A model generated the notes under the pieces. The model ran no database searches and was not told the DNA's origin. It saw nothing but the letters and a program-made list of their open reading frames with translations. 64,000 nucleotides of DNA from Hibiscus mutabilis (lineage: Eukaryota > Streptophyta > Magnoliopsida > Malvales > Malvaceae): NCBI GenBank assembly GCA_019671005.1, contig JAGYYJ010000415.1, forward strand, positions 1-64,000. The letters run 5' to 3'. This document shows positions 32,949 through 43,639 of this stretch, piece after piece. Numbering within the stretch: position 1 is the stretch's first letter; each line of letters begins with the position of its first letter. The position numbers and the translations under genes are program-made.

Positions 32949-34443
32949 CTAGTACAGGGTTGCCCTCATCTCCACATCATCCTCTTCCTCAATGTCATTG
33001 GCCTTTCGTTTGGGCTTGGAGGATTCGATTGGTGTGGTCTTCGTTGGTGCAATGGAGGACTCGTCCGAATTTGTAAAATCGGACAATGATTTAGTACGAG
33101 TTGGTTCGGTCATAGGTGCTTTACCTTTGTCTTTTGCAGTGGTTTTCGGGGCGTCTTTAGTCTCGGTTGTCGCGGAATCTTCAGTGTTGGTTGTCGTGGC
33201 ATCTACTGGGGCAGGCGCTGTGTAGGTTGCCGTGGCATCATCTGTTGTCGTTGCTGTTGCAACTACTTTTTTGGTTGTCGTGGCAAGAATTTCGGCAGGA
33301 AAGATAGGGAATGGCACGTGGCTGTCCGGGTACTTTTCCAGGATGACTTAGGTGATGGCATTGTTGTGATCCTTCATGTACCGCATGAACATTAGTTGTC
33401 GGTCTTCAATTTGCCTAAGGCGGTTCGCCAACGGTTGTAAGAGTGCTTCAAGTTGTCCTGGGGTTGCTGGCTGAGTTGCCCGGGCATCAATTGTTTGGGC
33501 GTTAGGAGGGGTTTTCGAGGCAGCAGGAGTTGCCGTGGTAATTGAAGGCGTTGGAGATTTTACCGACGCCTCTCCCATTAGCTTTCAGATTTGTGCTCGA
33601 TTCCAACTGGACTTTAGTAGGGCCTTTTCATCAGTGGACTCACTTGGGACATGCATCTCCTTGCAAAGATTGGAAATTAAGCAAGGAGAGAAAAGAGAAC
33701 CTTTATCTTTTCTGCTACATACAAAAATCTCATCACAAATAATTTTTCCAATGTTAATGATGCGATTATGCAAGATAGAATGTATGAGCAAAAGACGAGG
33801 TGTATCAATGGTGATATTGTGTGTTGTAGGCATTAAAGAAGTTTTAACAAACTTATTCCATAATTTTGCCTCGGGTTTAAGCCGAAGGCGATTTACTGTG
33901 CCCTTGTATTTACCGTCGTTCCAATGAGTTCCCGGTAGAGTGAGTTCTTGAAGCACCTTGTCGAGTTGCTTGGGCGTGAGTTCATCGTAAAGGCTTGATG
34001 CTCGTCCTTCTCAACGTAGAGCCTGTAAAAGGTGTTGATGCTTTCGGGGCTTATAAGTATAGCCTTGTCACGAACAAAAACATAAGGATTATTCGGGTTA
34101 GGTGAGTGAGCATATAATTCTCTTACCCATGAGATGTTACTCGATTCTGATTGATGGCAAAAGATTTACCACTTTTGATGTGCAATCCTTTGGAATATGA
34201 ATGGTTCAAGGCCGAAATCTTGATGAGAGTTGGAGTATTCGAAGCCTTATTCTTCGCAAATCTTCCGGCTTTCAAACTTGGAGTGAAATATTTCTTGAAC
34301 CACCGGTGTAGCAAACTTCTTGTCTCGGTTCTTTGGAGGAACTTGGATGAACCAAAAATTCGATTTTGGATGCCATGGATGATCTTGGTTATGAGTTTGG
34401 TAGAAACAAAGAAAAGAAAGCAAAAGAAACTAAAGAGTTGCAA
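32949..34443 (-). pseudogene. D2 third ORF (Athila post-pol ORF), broken
   Basis: Downstream of integrase on the minus strand, in several frames. A region near 34050-34130 encodes ELYAHSPNPNNPYVFVRDKA; 33585-33956 encodes LTLPGTHWND, LRLKPEAKLWNKFVKTSLMP and DTPRLLLIHSILHNR, which I recognise as the domain often labelled putative plant transposon protein and found in Athila third ORFs. Then comes a proline/alanine/threonine-rich part (33348-33578) and a TTT/TTD-rich tail with the basic SKPKRKAND (32949-33317). These ORFs are called env-like by position only; I see no credible signal peptide, transmembrane anchor or glycoprotein features. The function is unknown. Confidence 0.75.
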
Positions 34444-34940
34444 GGTGAAAAGTAGGAATAAGTTTCTTGGAAGTTAAGGGTGATGGGTTATATAGAAAAG
34501 ATAGGTAGTAAATATGGTAGGTGTGATTGATTGGAAAGAAAGAAAACAATGGTTTTGATTGGGGGAAGGGGACGGCTAGGGGATTTGGGGAAGGGGAACG
34601 GTTTGGCTGGCTAATAGGGTTTATTTAGGGTAAATTGGAGGCTTAATATAACCTTAGATTTAGCCCATTAGTTTCCTTGTTGAAGAAGCTTCCTTCTTGA
34701 ATCAAATTCCTCTTTATCTTGAACTCTTTTCCTAAAAACAAATAAAATAAGGATTAAAATTAAAGATAAACTAATAAAAGAAAATAAATAAAGATGTGCA
34801 AAGAAAATCTTAAACCTAAAATTTAAAATCAATTAGATACATATGAAAGAAAGATGTAGTCTTAATCTTAAAGAAAATAAAAAAATTTAAATAGTTCAAA
34901 AAAATAAAAATAAAAAGAAAATATCGAAAGGAGAGCATGC
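34444..34940. other. Spacer between D2 integrase and third ORF
   Basis: About 500 bases of A-rich sequence with no gene. Such a spacer could hold a splice acceptor or internal promoter for the third ORF, but none can be identified by eye. Confidence 0.45.
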
Positions 34941-36170
34941 TCATGCATCTCCTAAGGTGACCACTTCTTTGTTACGTTCCACATGGGCACCGTTGTAGTG
35001 CTTCAATCTTTGTCCGTTAACTTTGAATTCATGTTCATCAGTGATGGACTTGATTATCACGGCACCATGAGAGAATGGTTTGACAATTTTGAATGGTCCC
35101 GACCATCTTGATTTTAGTTTTCCTGGGAAAAGTTTCAGCCAAGAATTGAGTAAGAGAACTAGTTGCCCTGGCATGAATTGCCACGACAATAGTTTCTTGT
35201 CATGCCATTGCTTTGTTTTCTCCTTGTAGATTCGTGCATTGTTATAGGCGAGTGCACGAAATTCTTCTATCTCGTTAAGGTCCAACAAACGCTTTTGCCC
35301 GGCACTTTCCCATTTCATATTCACGGTCTTGATTGCCTAATAGGCCTTGTGTTCGATTTCCACCGGTAGATGGCATGTTTTGCCATAGACAAGTCGGAAG
35401 GGAGACATACCTAAGGGTGTTTTGAATGCAGTGCGATATGCCCAAAGTGCATCATCTAGTCTTACTGACCAATCCATCCTAGAGGGATTTACAACTTTCT
35501 CGAGTATACCCTTCAATTCCCGGTTGGAAATTTCTACTTGCCCATTGGTTTGTGGGTGATATACCGTAGCAATCTTGTGAGATACACCAAAGCGTTGTAA
35601 CATCTTGGCGATGAGTTTGTTGTCGAAGTGCTTGCCTTCATCACTAATAATTGCTCTCGGCATCCCAAACCGTGTAAATATATTTTTCTGCAAGAATCGT
35701 TGCACGGTCTTGGAATTGTTGGTGGGAACTACAACTACCTCAACCCACTTAGACACGTAGTCAACGACAAGTAGGATGTAGAGGTTACCGAATGAAGATG
35801 GGAAAGGTCCCATAAAATTAATCCCCCATACATCGAACAATTCCACCTCAAGGATGTTTTGGAGCAGCATCTCATGTCGTCTAGAGATATTGCCCATCCT
35901 CTGGCAATGATCACATTGCTTGTAAAACTCTTGGGCATCTTTGTACAGTGTTGGCCAATACAAACCGGATTGCAAAACTTTGGCCGCGGTACGTGTTCCT
36001 CCAAAATGTCCTCTAGGTGAAGAATGGCATTGCCAGAGTGCATTCTACTGCTCCTCTTCAGGTTCTCATGCCCAAAAATAATGCTTAGCATCATGGCGGA
36101 ACCGCTTCTTCCCTTGGTGAGTAAGGCCATAAGGTAAAATACCACAAACAAGGAAATTAGCATTCATGGT
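34941..36170 (-). pseudogene. D2 integrase, core intact
   Basis: The zinc-binding part (36170 to about 35880) is frameshifted but ends with YKQCDHCQRMG. The catalytic core, 35337-35975, is open for 212 codons: the first Asp in VWGINFMGPF context, the second in IISDEGKHF and the Glu of NGQVE exactly 35 residues later, the D-D-35-E triad that joins cDNA ends to target DNA. A TAG (35337-35339) after EIEHKAY replaces the tryptophan codon kept in D1. The same frame then continues 128 codons to 34941 with the C-terminal domain (GQLVLLLNSWLKLFPGKLKS, RWSGPFKIV). One nonsense codon thus separates core and C-terminus. Confidence 0.92.
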
Positions 36171-36192
36171 TGTCGTGGCAACTACTTTCTTG

Positions 36193-36470
36193 GTTGCCGA
36201 GGTATGCACGTCTAGAGTTGCCGAGGCGTGCGTGTCAAGGGTTGCCGAGGCATGCGCATCAGTGGTTGCGGAGGCATACGCGTTTAGAGTTGTCGAGGCG
36301 TGCGCGTCTAAAGTTGCCGAGGCATGCGCATTAGGGGTTGCTGAGGCGTACGCATCGATGGTTGCCGAGGAATGCACGTCAGGAGTTGCAAAGGCATGCG
36401 CGTCTAGAGTTGCTGAGGCGTCAAGGGTTGCCGAGGCATCACATCCATGGTTACCGAGGCATCTAACAGT
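36193..36470 (-). repeat. 24-bp coding minisatellite in D2 pol
   Basis: Nine 24-bp units of GTTGCCGAGGCRTGCGCGTC plus four bases, followed by shorter units of 18 and 23 bp. On the minus strand 24 bp equals eight codons, giving a repeated ASATLDAH-like peptide without stops (36066-36377). It lies between the HLSRLERN end of RNase H and the integrase zinc-binding region. D1 has only one related palindrome there. Confidence 0.92.
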
Positions 36471-37936
36471 TTCTCATCCGAGAATGCATCGCATATCTCT
36501 AAATTCGCATCCTCCTCCCTATTGCGTTCTAAGCGTGATAAGTGATCAGCCACTTGATTTTTTGTTCCTTTTCTTGTCCTTAATTTCAATGTCAAACTCT
36601 TGTAAAAGCAATATCCAACGAATCAAACGAGGTTTGGCATCCTTTTTAGCAAATAGATACTTAATTGTCGAATGGTCCGTATGAACAATTACCTTTGTAC
36701 CAATTAAATAGGATCAGAACTTGTCAAATGCAAAAACTACTGCTAGTAATTCTTTCTCCGTTGTTGTGTAATTCACTTGAGCACTATTAAGAGTTTTACT
36801 AGCGTAGAATATCACATGAAAGGTCTTACCTGTGCGTTGGCCTAGGACTGCTCCTACCGCAAAATCACTTGCATCACACATGAGCTCAATAGGTAGCGTC
36901 CAATTAGGTAGAACGAAAATGGGTACCGAGGCAAGCTTTTCCTTTAGGGTTTCGAATGCTTGGGCGCAAGAATCATCAAAATTGAACACTTTATCATGTT
37001 CAAGCAAATTGCACAAGGGTTTAGTAATATTAGAAAAATTATGAATGAACCTCCTGTAAAAACATGCATGTCCAAGAAAGCTTCGGATTCCTTTAACCAA
37101 ACTTGGTGGGGGTAATCTCTCGATCATGTCCACCTTGGCTTTGTCTACTTTGATTCCCTTGGATGAAATCTTGTGGCCGAGCACAATTCCTTCATCTACC
37201 ATAAAATGGCACTTCTCCCAATTAAGGACTAAATCGGATTCTTCACATCTTGCCAACACCTTCTCTAAATTGTCGAGGCAACTGTCGAAGTCATTACCAA
37301 ATACTGAAAAATCATCCATGAAGATTTCAAGGAAGTGTTCAACCATGTTTGAAAAGAGTGCCATCATGCATCTTTGGTAGGTTGTCGGGGAATTACACAA
37401 TCTGAACGGCATTCTTCAGAAAGTATAAGTACCGTATGGGCATGTGAAGGTTGTCTTTTCTTGATCTTCTAGTGCTATGGCAATTTGATTGTAACCTGAA
37501 TAACCATCAAGAAAACAATAAAAGGGTTTACCAGCAAGACGGTCAAGCATTTGATCAATAAAGGGTAATGGGAAGTGTTCCTAGTGTCTTTGTTTAGCTT
37601 TCGGCAATCCATACAAACCCTCCTATCAGTCATAGTCCTGGTTGGAATGAGTTCATTGTTTTCATTACTTACCACCGTTATACCTCCCTTTTTTGGTACA
37701 CATTGTACCGAACTTACCCATGTACTATCAGAGATAGGGTATATGATGCCAGCGTTAAGCCACTTGATGATTTCTTTCATTACAACCCCTTTCGTGGCAT
37801 GATTTAGTCTCATCTGGGCCTCAATTGAAGGTTTGTGATCATCTTCCAACAAAATCTTGTGCATGCACACTGTCGGGCTAATTCCCTTCAAGTCGGCAAT
37901 TGTCCATCCTATCGCCTTCTTGTGTAGCATCAACAT
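36471..37936 (-). pseudogene. D2 reverse transcriptase and RNase H
   Basis: RT fingers are at 37475-37936 (ISPTVCMHKILLE, GVVMKEIIKWLNAGIIYPI, VQCVPKKGGITVV, RRVCMDCRKLN). A frameshift follows and the palm continues at 36714-37412: PFRLCNSPTTYQRCM, catalytic FMDDFSVFG, NWEKCHFMV, EGIVLGHKIS. RNase H follows with CDASDFAVGAVLGQ and KELLAVVFAFDKF, is interrupted at 36714, and ends with ADHLSRLERN near 36530. The enzyme copies genomic RNA to cDNA. The overall length is normal for the group. Confidence 0.93.
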
Positions 37937-37954
37937 GTTAATCAGCTTCTTTTC

Positions 37955-38925
37955 CTACTCAGGCTGTAACTTAGAGGAAATAATTATAGGCAATGTATTA
38001 TCGGTTCCCAAGTTAGAATATTTTAGTTGCCCTGGCAATTGTTTCAACTCAAGAATCGATGATTGTTCAGTAGAGGGTTTTTCGAGTTTACTTTCCTTTC
38101 CTGAGTAATCTAGTGGTTCAAAGTATATACCTGGTCGATTGACTAACCAATTTGCCTCTTCTTGTTGCTCCTCATCGATCGGTTCTTCATACTCCTCAGG
38201 TTTCTCTAAATCGGCAATGTAGTTGCCGAGACAACTAAATTCCTCGTCGAAGTCAAACTCTGCTGTGGCATGAAGAACTTGGCATTCTGCCGGATCATTG
38301 GCATGCCTTAGTGTTTGGAACACATTTAGTTTAACTTGGTGGTCATTCACCCTCATTGTGAGTTCTCCCTTTTCAACATCGATCAAGGTTCTCCCTATTG
38401 CTAGGAAGGGTCTCCTGAGAATGATAGATGCATGCTCATCTACTTCACAATCCAAAATAATAAAGTCAGCGGGAAAAATAAATTTATCAACTTTTACCAG
38501 TATGTCTTCGATTTTCCCTTTGGAAGCACATAGGATCTGTCGACTAGCTGTAGCATAACTGTTCTAGGTCTTGCCTTCCCGATTCCTAGTTTCTGGAAAA
38601 TCGATTTAGGCATCAAGTTTATGCTTGCTCCAAGGTCACATAATGCTTTCCTGACATAGTTGTTTCTGATGGAAAAAGGTATTGTGAAACTTCCGGGATC
38701 CTTCAACTTGGGTGGCATGCGATTGTGCAACATGGTCATGCATCCCTCTATTGCGGCAACTGTTTCAAACTCTCCTAGCCTTGTTCTCTTGGACACAATG
38801 TCTTTAAGAAACTTGGCATAGTTTGGCATTTGTTCAATTACCTCAACTAACGGCAAGTTGATATGCACTTGTTTTAGGATATCAAGAAACTTCTTGAATT
38901 GATATTCTTGCTTTTGTCGCTTCAA
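37955..38925 (-). pseudogene. D2 aspartic protease region
   Basis: 38494-38925 encodes the approach to protease and the active-site block ALCDLGASINLMP (Asp codon 38635-38637), the usual D-L-G-A-S form in Athila-like elements, then LGIGKARPRTVMLQLVDRSY. A frameshift near 38490 splits it from the rest (37955-38455: LRRPFLAIGRTLIDVEKGEL, MRVNDHQ and an acidic tail toward RT). It would process the Gag-Pol precursor. Confidence 0.9.
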
Positions 38926-38940
38926 CCTTTGTGGGAATGG

Positions 38941-40453
38941 TGGTGGAAGTCAGATATCTTCGATCCTTTCATTGGTCTGGAACCTGATTGATGGCATTGC
39001 CGGGGCAACTGGAGTTGCTGAGGAATCGTCAACTGGGGTTGCCATGGCGTGCCTATCGTTGGTTGCCGAGACTTGCTTATCGTTGGTTGCCGCGGCATTT
39101 CCTGGTACATCATCTGAGGCTTTGCCGCTGAGATCATCTTGTTCTTTTTGTGGAGTTTTGTTTGATGAGCAAGCTTGAGCCTTCTTAAGTTGTCGGCCAC
39201 TTCTAGTGGTGATCGCCTTACATTGCTCATGGTCAGTTCCTCTTGCGACTTCAGTATCGCTAGGTAAACCTCCTTGCGGTCTAGTATTCAGGTTTTGAGC
39301 AAATTGTCCTACTTGAGTTTCCAATGATTTGATTGTCGCCTCTTGGTTTTGCAATCTCATCTCAGTCATGTTAATAAAAGCATCAGTTCTTTTTATGAAG
39401 TTACTATTCTCAGCCATATAAGATTCAGTTTTCAACATAAAAGCATTGAGAGCATTGTTGGGATTACTCCATGAAAAATTTGGGTGCTTCTTCCAAGCTG
39501 GATTATATGTGTTATTGTTGTTCCAGTTGTAATTCCCCCACATAAAAGCTGGATTCCGAATTCTGCGTACATTCAGAAGAATCATGGTTACCACCACATA
39601 ACTCACAAAAGGAATCCATTACCTTGACTTCCTGTGTGTTGTTTGGTTTCTGCATGTTCTGGACCATCTTGGTTAGAGTGGCCAATTGTGCCGAAATTGA
39701 ATCTAATGATCCTAGTTCATGTATTGTGGCTTGGCGTCTAACTCCTCCTCTTCTAGCAGATGGGAACTGATAATCATTCTTGGCGAGCCTGTTCAGAATT
39801 TGCATTGCTTCTTCCGGCGACTTGTCTAGGAGTATGTCGTTTGCCGAGGCTTTTAGCATCATCCTTGTTGGTGTATTCACAGTGTTGTAAAACATTGTTA
39901 CTTGTGTCCACACTGGGAATCCGTGTAGGGGGCATTTGTGTAGAAGTTCTCTATATCGCTCACAAGCCTCGTACATGGATTCATCACCTGCCTGCCGAAA
40001 AGAAGTAATTTAGTTACGAAGCTTATCAGTCAAATTTGTAGGATTAAATCGAGCAAGGAAATCACAACAAAGATCGATCCAAGATCCTATTGATCCGGCA
40101 GGAATACTATTCAACCATGCTTTCACCCTATCCCTCAATGAATAGGGGAATAATCTTAGTCGTAAAACATCTGGGGTGACTCCTTGTATTTTGATTGAGT
40201 TGCAAATCTCGAGGAAAGATTTAAGATGTTGTCGTGCATCTTCAGTTGTTGAGCTGCCAAATTGACCAATTGTGTTGATCATATTGAACATCACCAGTTT
40301 CAACTCAAAGTGCTCGGCTTCAATTTTAAGTGTGACAACTCCTGGATTAAGTACTTAAAGATCTTCTTCAAGATAGTCTCGAATAGTTCGTGCAAGAATC
40401 ACTCCTCCTCCTACTGGAATATCCTGATTCATATTGCTGTCTTGATTAGCCAT
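38941..40453 (-). pseudogene. D2 gag, frameshifted
   Basis: The likely start is the ATG at 40453 (MANQDSNMNQDIP). The core reads KLVMFNMINTIGQFGSS, ARQHLKSFLEICNS, LRLRLFPYSLRDRVKAWLNS, then YEACERYRELLHKCPLHGFP and LLDKSPEEAMQILNRLAKN, the Athila-type Gag. The zinc knuckle at 39562-39612 is CELCGGNHDSSEC (C-x2-C-x3-H-x4-C). The C-terminal part (38950-39606) has NNNNTYNPAWKKHPNFSW and an Ala/Thr-rich stretch that includes GTTGCC-type repeats. Gag forms the particle and packages RNA. There are stops at about 40355 and 40010 and frame changes near 39520-39600. Confidence 0.9.
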
Positions 40454-40635
40454 TGCTACTCTTAACCTTTGTCTGAGTCTTTGCAAGGTTCGTTCGATTT
40501 CTGGATCAAAGGGATATTCTGGTGTAATCGGTCTCGCCCCGGTCATATACCAATGCAAAACCAAATTCTGTTAACCCTTTGAATCTTAAACAAGAAAAAT
40601 AAAAAGTGCAAGAAAATAAAAACAAAGTTGCTATT

Positions 40636-40660
40636 GCCAATCCCCGGCAACGGCGCCAAA
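40636..40660 (-). other. D2 primer binding site (tRNA-Asp type)
   Basis: The minus strand reads TGGCGCCGTTGCCGGGGATT, the expected tRNA-Asp-complementary site of Athila-like elements, a few bases from the 5' LTR end. Confidence 0.92.
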
Positions 40661-40664
40661 AACT

Positions 40665-42170
40665 TGTTGCGCGTAATAAGTGCTCCGCAATTGTGCAAGT
40701 GTACACGTTGCAAGTTATAGTATAAAAGATATCGTCTCCACAGGGATTGGTGCCACTTCAAGAATTCAATCTCTTGCACTGTAAAAAGTAAAAACAGAAG
40801 TAGGTGATTGTAGGAGTTTTAATTAACAACTAAACTAGAAAGCAATAAAGTAAAAGAAGATGTAATCAAAAGAGAGGGAATAGGCCAGGTTATCGTGAGT
40901 TGAGGTGTGATAGCCAATTGGATCGTCTTGGTAAAAGAGTGCAAGGGCAACTTAGTTGTCGTGGCAACTTGCGCAGCGGGGTTGCCTTGGCAACTAATCA
41001 ACGGTTGCCTGGGCAAATGGCTGGGCAACTGTTTGGGCGGCTTGGCAGTAACTTCAAGGTTCGGCAGAGCGTTATTCAATGGTTTCTTCTTATCCCTAAG
41101 TCGAAACTCTAGCTAATTGTGCATGCCTTGACAATAATCCCTGCGTGAATCAAGGGTGAATAACAACCAATCTTGCGCTCCTCTTAGCCGTTGAAATCCT
41201 TAACTTATTCCTAAGTCGGATTAATCTTCACCATCAATAGATTGAATAAAGATCATACTCATTCGTTTCTTGAATCTAACTCTCCTGATATTAGATAAAT
41301 AGACAGAGTTACGAGATCCTCTCCCAATTCACTTGCAAACAAGAATAAAAACCAAGAATGAGTAAACCTTGAATTGAAAGTGCAAACTCTTATTACCTAA
41401 ACAAAATCCAATTGTTTCTCACAACCACAAAACACAATAACCTTAGCCAAATAGATTTAATTCATGGCTAGGTTCCAAAGAAACACAAAACAAAGAATCC
41501 ATAACATAAACCTAATCGAACAAGATAGAAAAAGATGAAGAATGGTTGAAAGCCCTTGTCGAAATATCTCCCCTTTTGCTCATCTTGGAGTTGACGGCTT
41601 GGTCTCCTTTAAATAGGAGATGGCTAGGTCAAAGTCTTTCTTGAGGAAGAAGTTAAGTTGGAATTAAATATTTCTAAAGAATATAATTCTTTATTATATT
41701 TATATTCCTTCTAGATCTTCTCCTATCTTCTTTAGGATTTAATCTCTCTTTAACCTCTTCATGGAAATCAAACTCCTTTGGGATTTAACTTTGCTCCACA
41801 TCATCTTGGGCTTATCTAGTCATCAATTTCGGCTGCCATATCATCTTATCCCTTATCGACAATTGCCCTGGTAACTGCGTCGGCATCTCCTTCATGCACT
41901 GCCCTGGCAACCGCGTCGGCATCTCCTTCATGCACTGCCCTGGCAACTGGTACCATCCTTGTTTAGGCAAGTGATTCTGCACACACACAAAAACAACTAT
42001 CGACAGCACCCTTTTTCCACAGAATTAAGCAAAATATGAAATCAAGCTTAACCACCAAGGAAACAATGCAAACATGCATGAATGGCTAATAATACAACTA
42101 ATATGAGCCTAAGTCTAGCAATAATATGAATAAAAAGGGTGAATAAAATAGTACTTTTAGACACTTAACA
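40665..42170 (-). repeat. D2 5' LTR
   Basis: On the plus strand it runs from TGTTGCGCG to ACACTTAACA, 1506 bp, equal in length to the 3' LTR. The minus-strand TATTTAAA box is at 41608-41615. GTTGCC/GGCAAC half-sites cluster at 40955-41030 and 41860-41950. Confidence 0.93.
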
Positions 42171-42175
42171 CTTGT

Positions 42176-43639
42176 TATCTACAAGTATTAATCACTTAAT
42201 CTGCCACACCAAAATGTAAGGCTTTCTGGTTCAATCGGTAAACTTTAAGAATCTAAAATAATCCACAATTATACGTTTTTTTTACATAGGATACTACTAT
42301 GACCTATAAACACAAACATGTGATTACCAAGCTTACATACTTTCTTAATATATTTCTTTTGTATCTTGTCTTTAACTTCTTTTACTTGATGCATGCAGCC
42401 TAAGTATAGATCTTTTACATAAATTTTTTATCAATTTGCGATTTACTTGGTTCATAAGGTAGCATTCATTTTGATTATATCGATTAGTATCAAGTTGTGA
42501 TTTAGGTTCAGCTAGAGTTAAAGCTTCAAGACTGGGATATGTTATTACAAGATTTACAATAATCCTTAAAATATATATCAAGTATGTCACCCACCCATTG
42601 GAACATACTGAAGGTTATCTTGTTCTTTTAGACTTAGAACACTTAAATAAGTTGGTTGGATTTAACTGAAGGTCACTACAAACATATATCATATAACAAA
42701 TCCATCCATAAAAAATAAATTATAGCTCATAAACCAAGAATTTATAAAGTCCTAAGGAAGGCTTCCTTCCCTTTCTATCATATATTGAAACAAACATAGT
42801 TCATACATATTCAGTCAGCATTTGATAAAAACAAGCAATTCCTTACTATATGAACCTTCAATCAAAGCATATCCCATTTATACTCGTTTAACATATAACC
42901 AAGTATAACTATCACATATTCATTTTGTATTTAACCAAACATAGTTCGTAGTATTCATTTACATTTCATCAAACAAAACGTGTTCTTGCTCCCTTAACAT
43001 TTGATCAATGCACAATTCATTCATACTCCTTTAACCCATTAACCATATATAACTCATTGACACACAAGTTGGCCATTAACCACATTCTTTTTCTTAGAAG
43101 TTTCAGATCTAACCCACAGTATAAGATAGAAAATGAATCATGATTTGACATATTCAAACAGAACATAACATACATAAAACCATACATACAACCGTATATG
43201 TATAATATGTGCATGACCATATAACATCCATCTTAGTATAACACATATTGTTTCCACAAGTAATCGATTACTCTTGATATGGACATACAAACAGACGAAA
43301 TTAAGAAATCACAATATATGGATGATTATATAGTTGATTTATTAAATCTATAAGTAAACATATTGAGTTCACCAAATAAATACTCAATAAATATCATAGG
43401 TCAACATTATACTCATTAATTTAACTTTTATCTTCCATTGTTTCTCTTTTCAATCATCAAATGAAACATAACAACCATAATACCTTCTTTATGATAGATA
43501 TAAAATAATTCTTTTAGTTATTTATATTTTCTTTAAATTTGTCCTTAACTTAGCATTGAGAATCGAATGTACAGTCTAGGTACACGAATCCCCAACCAAC
43601 TATCGTCCATGAAATAAAATGGTACTTGCAGTAACGGTC
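42176..43639. other. Old AT-rich sequence, not assigned
   Basis: No supported gene. It is continuous with the D2 target (26818-29252 side) and leads into the reversed F LTR. Confidence 0.45.

Larger units (their letters stand above)
29253..42170 (-). mobile_element. Athila-like Ty3/gypsy element D2, nearly complete (12.9 kb)
   Basis: Two 1506-bp LTRs (29253-30758 and 40665-42170) bracket gag, protease, RT-RNase H, integrase and a third ORF, in that order on the minus strand. The flanks CTTAT (29248-29252) and CTTGT (42171-42175) form a 5-bp target duplication with one change. The primer site is tRNA-Asp type. Length, order and the third ORF fit the Athila group. Reading frames carry several breaks, so it cannot move by itself, although integrase is close to intact. 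A rearranged block (30927-32037) lies next to the 3' LTR. Confidence 0.92.

Noticed and set aside
32879..33225. Plus-strand open frames across the D2 third ORF region
   Set aside because: They are shadows of the Ala/Thr-rich minus-strand frame; base composition explains their openness.
34380..34443. Hydrophobic N-terminus (FSFFCFLFFV) of a D2 third-ORF frame resembling a signal peptide
   Set aside because: It comes from a purine/pyrimidine-biased AAAGAAA-rich stretch, and the conserved protein continues in another frame. No transmembrane anchor or glycoprotein feature supports an envelope function.
36166..36684. A 172-codon plus-strand frame over the 24-bp minisatellite
   Set aside because: A repeat whose unit is a multiple of three is open on both strands; the flanking pol domains show that the minus strand is the coding one.
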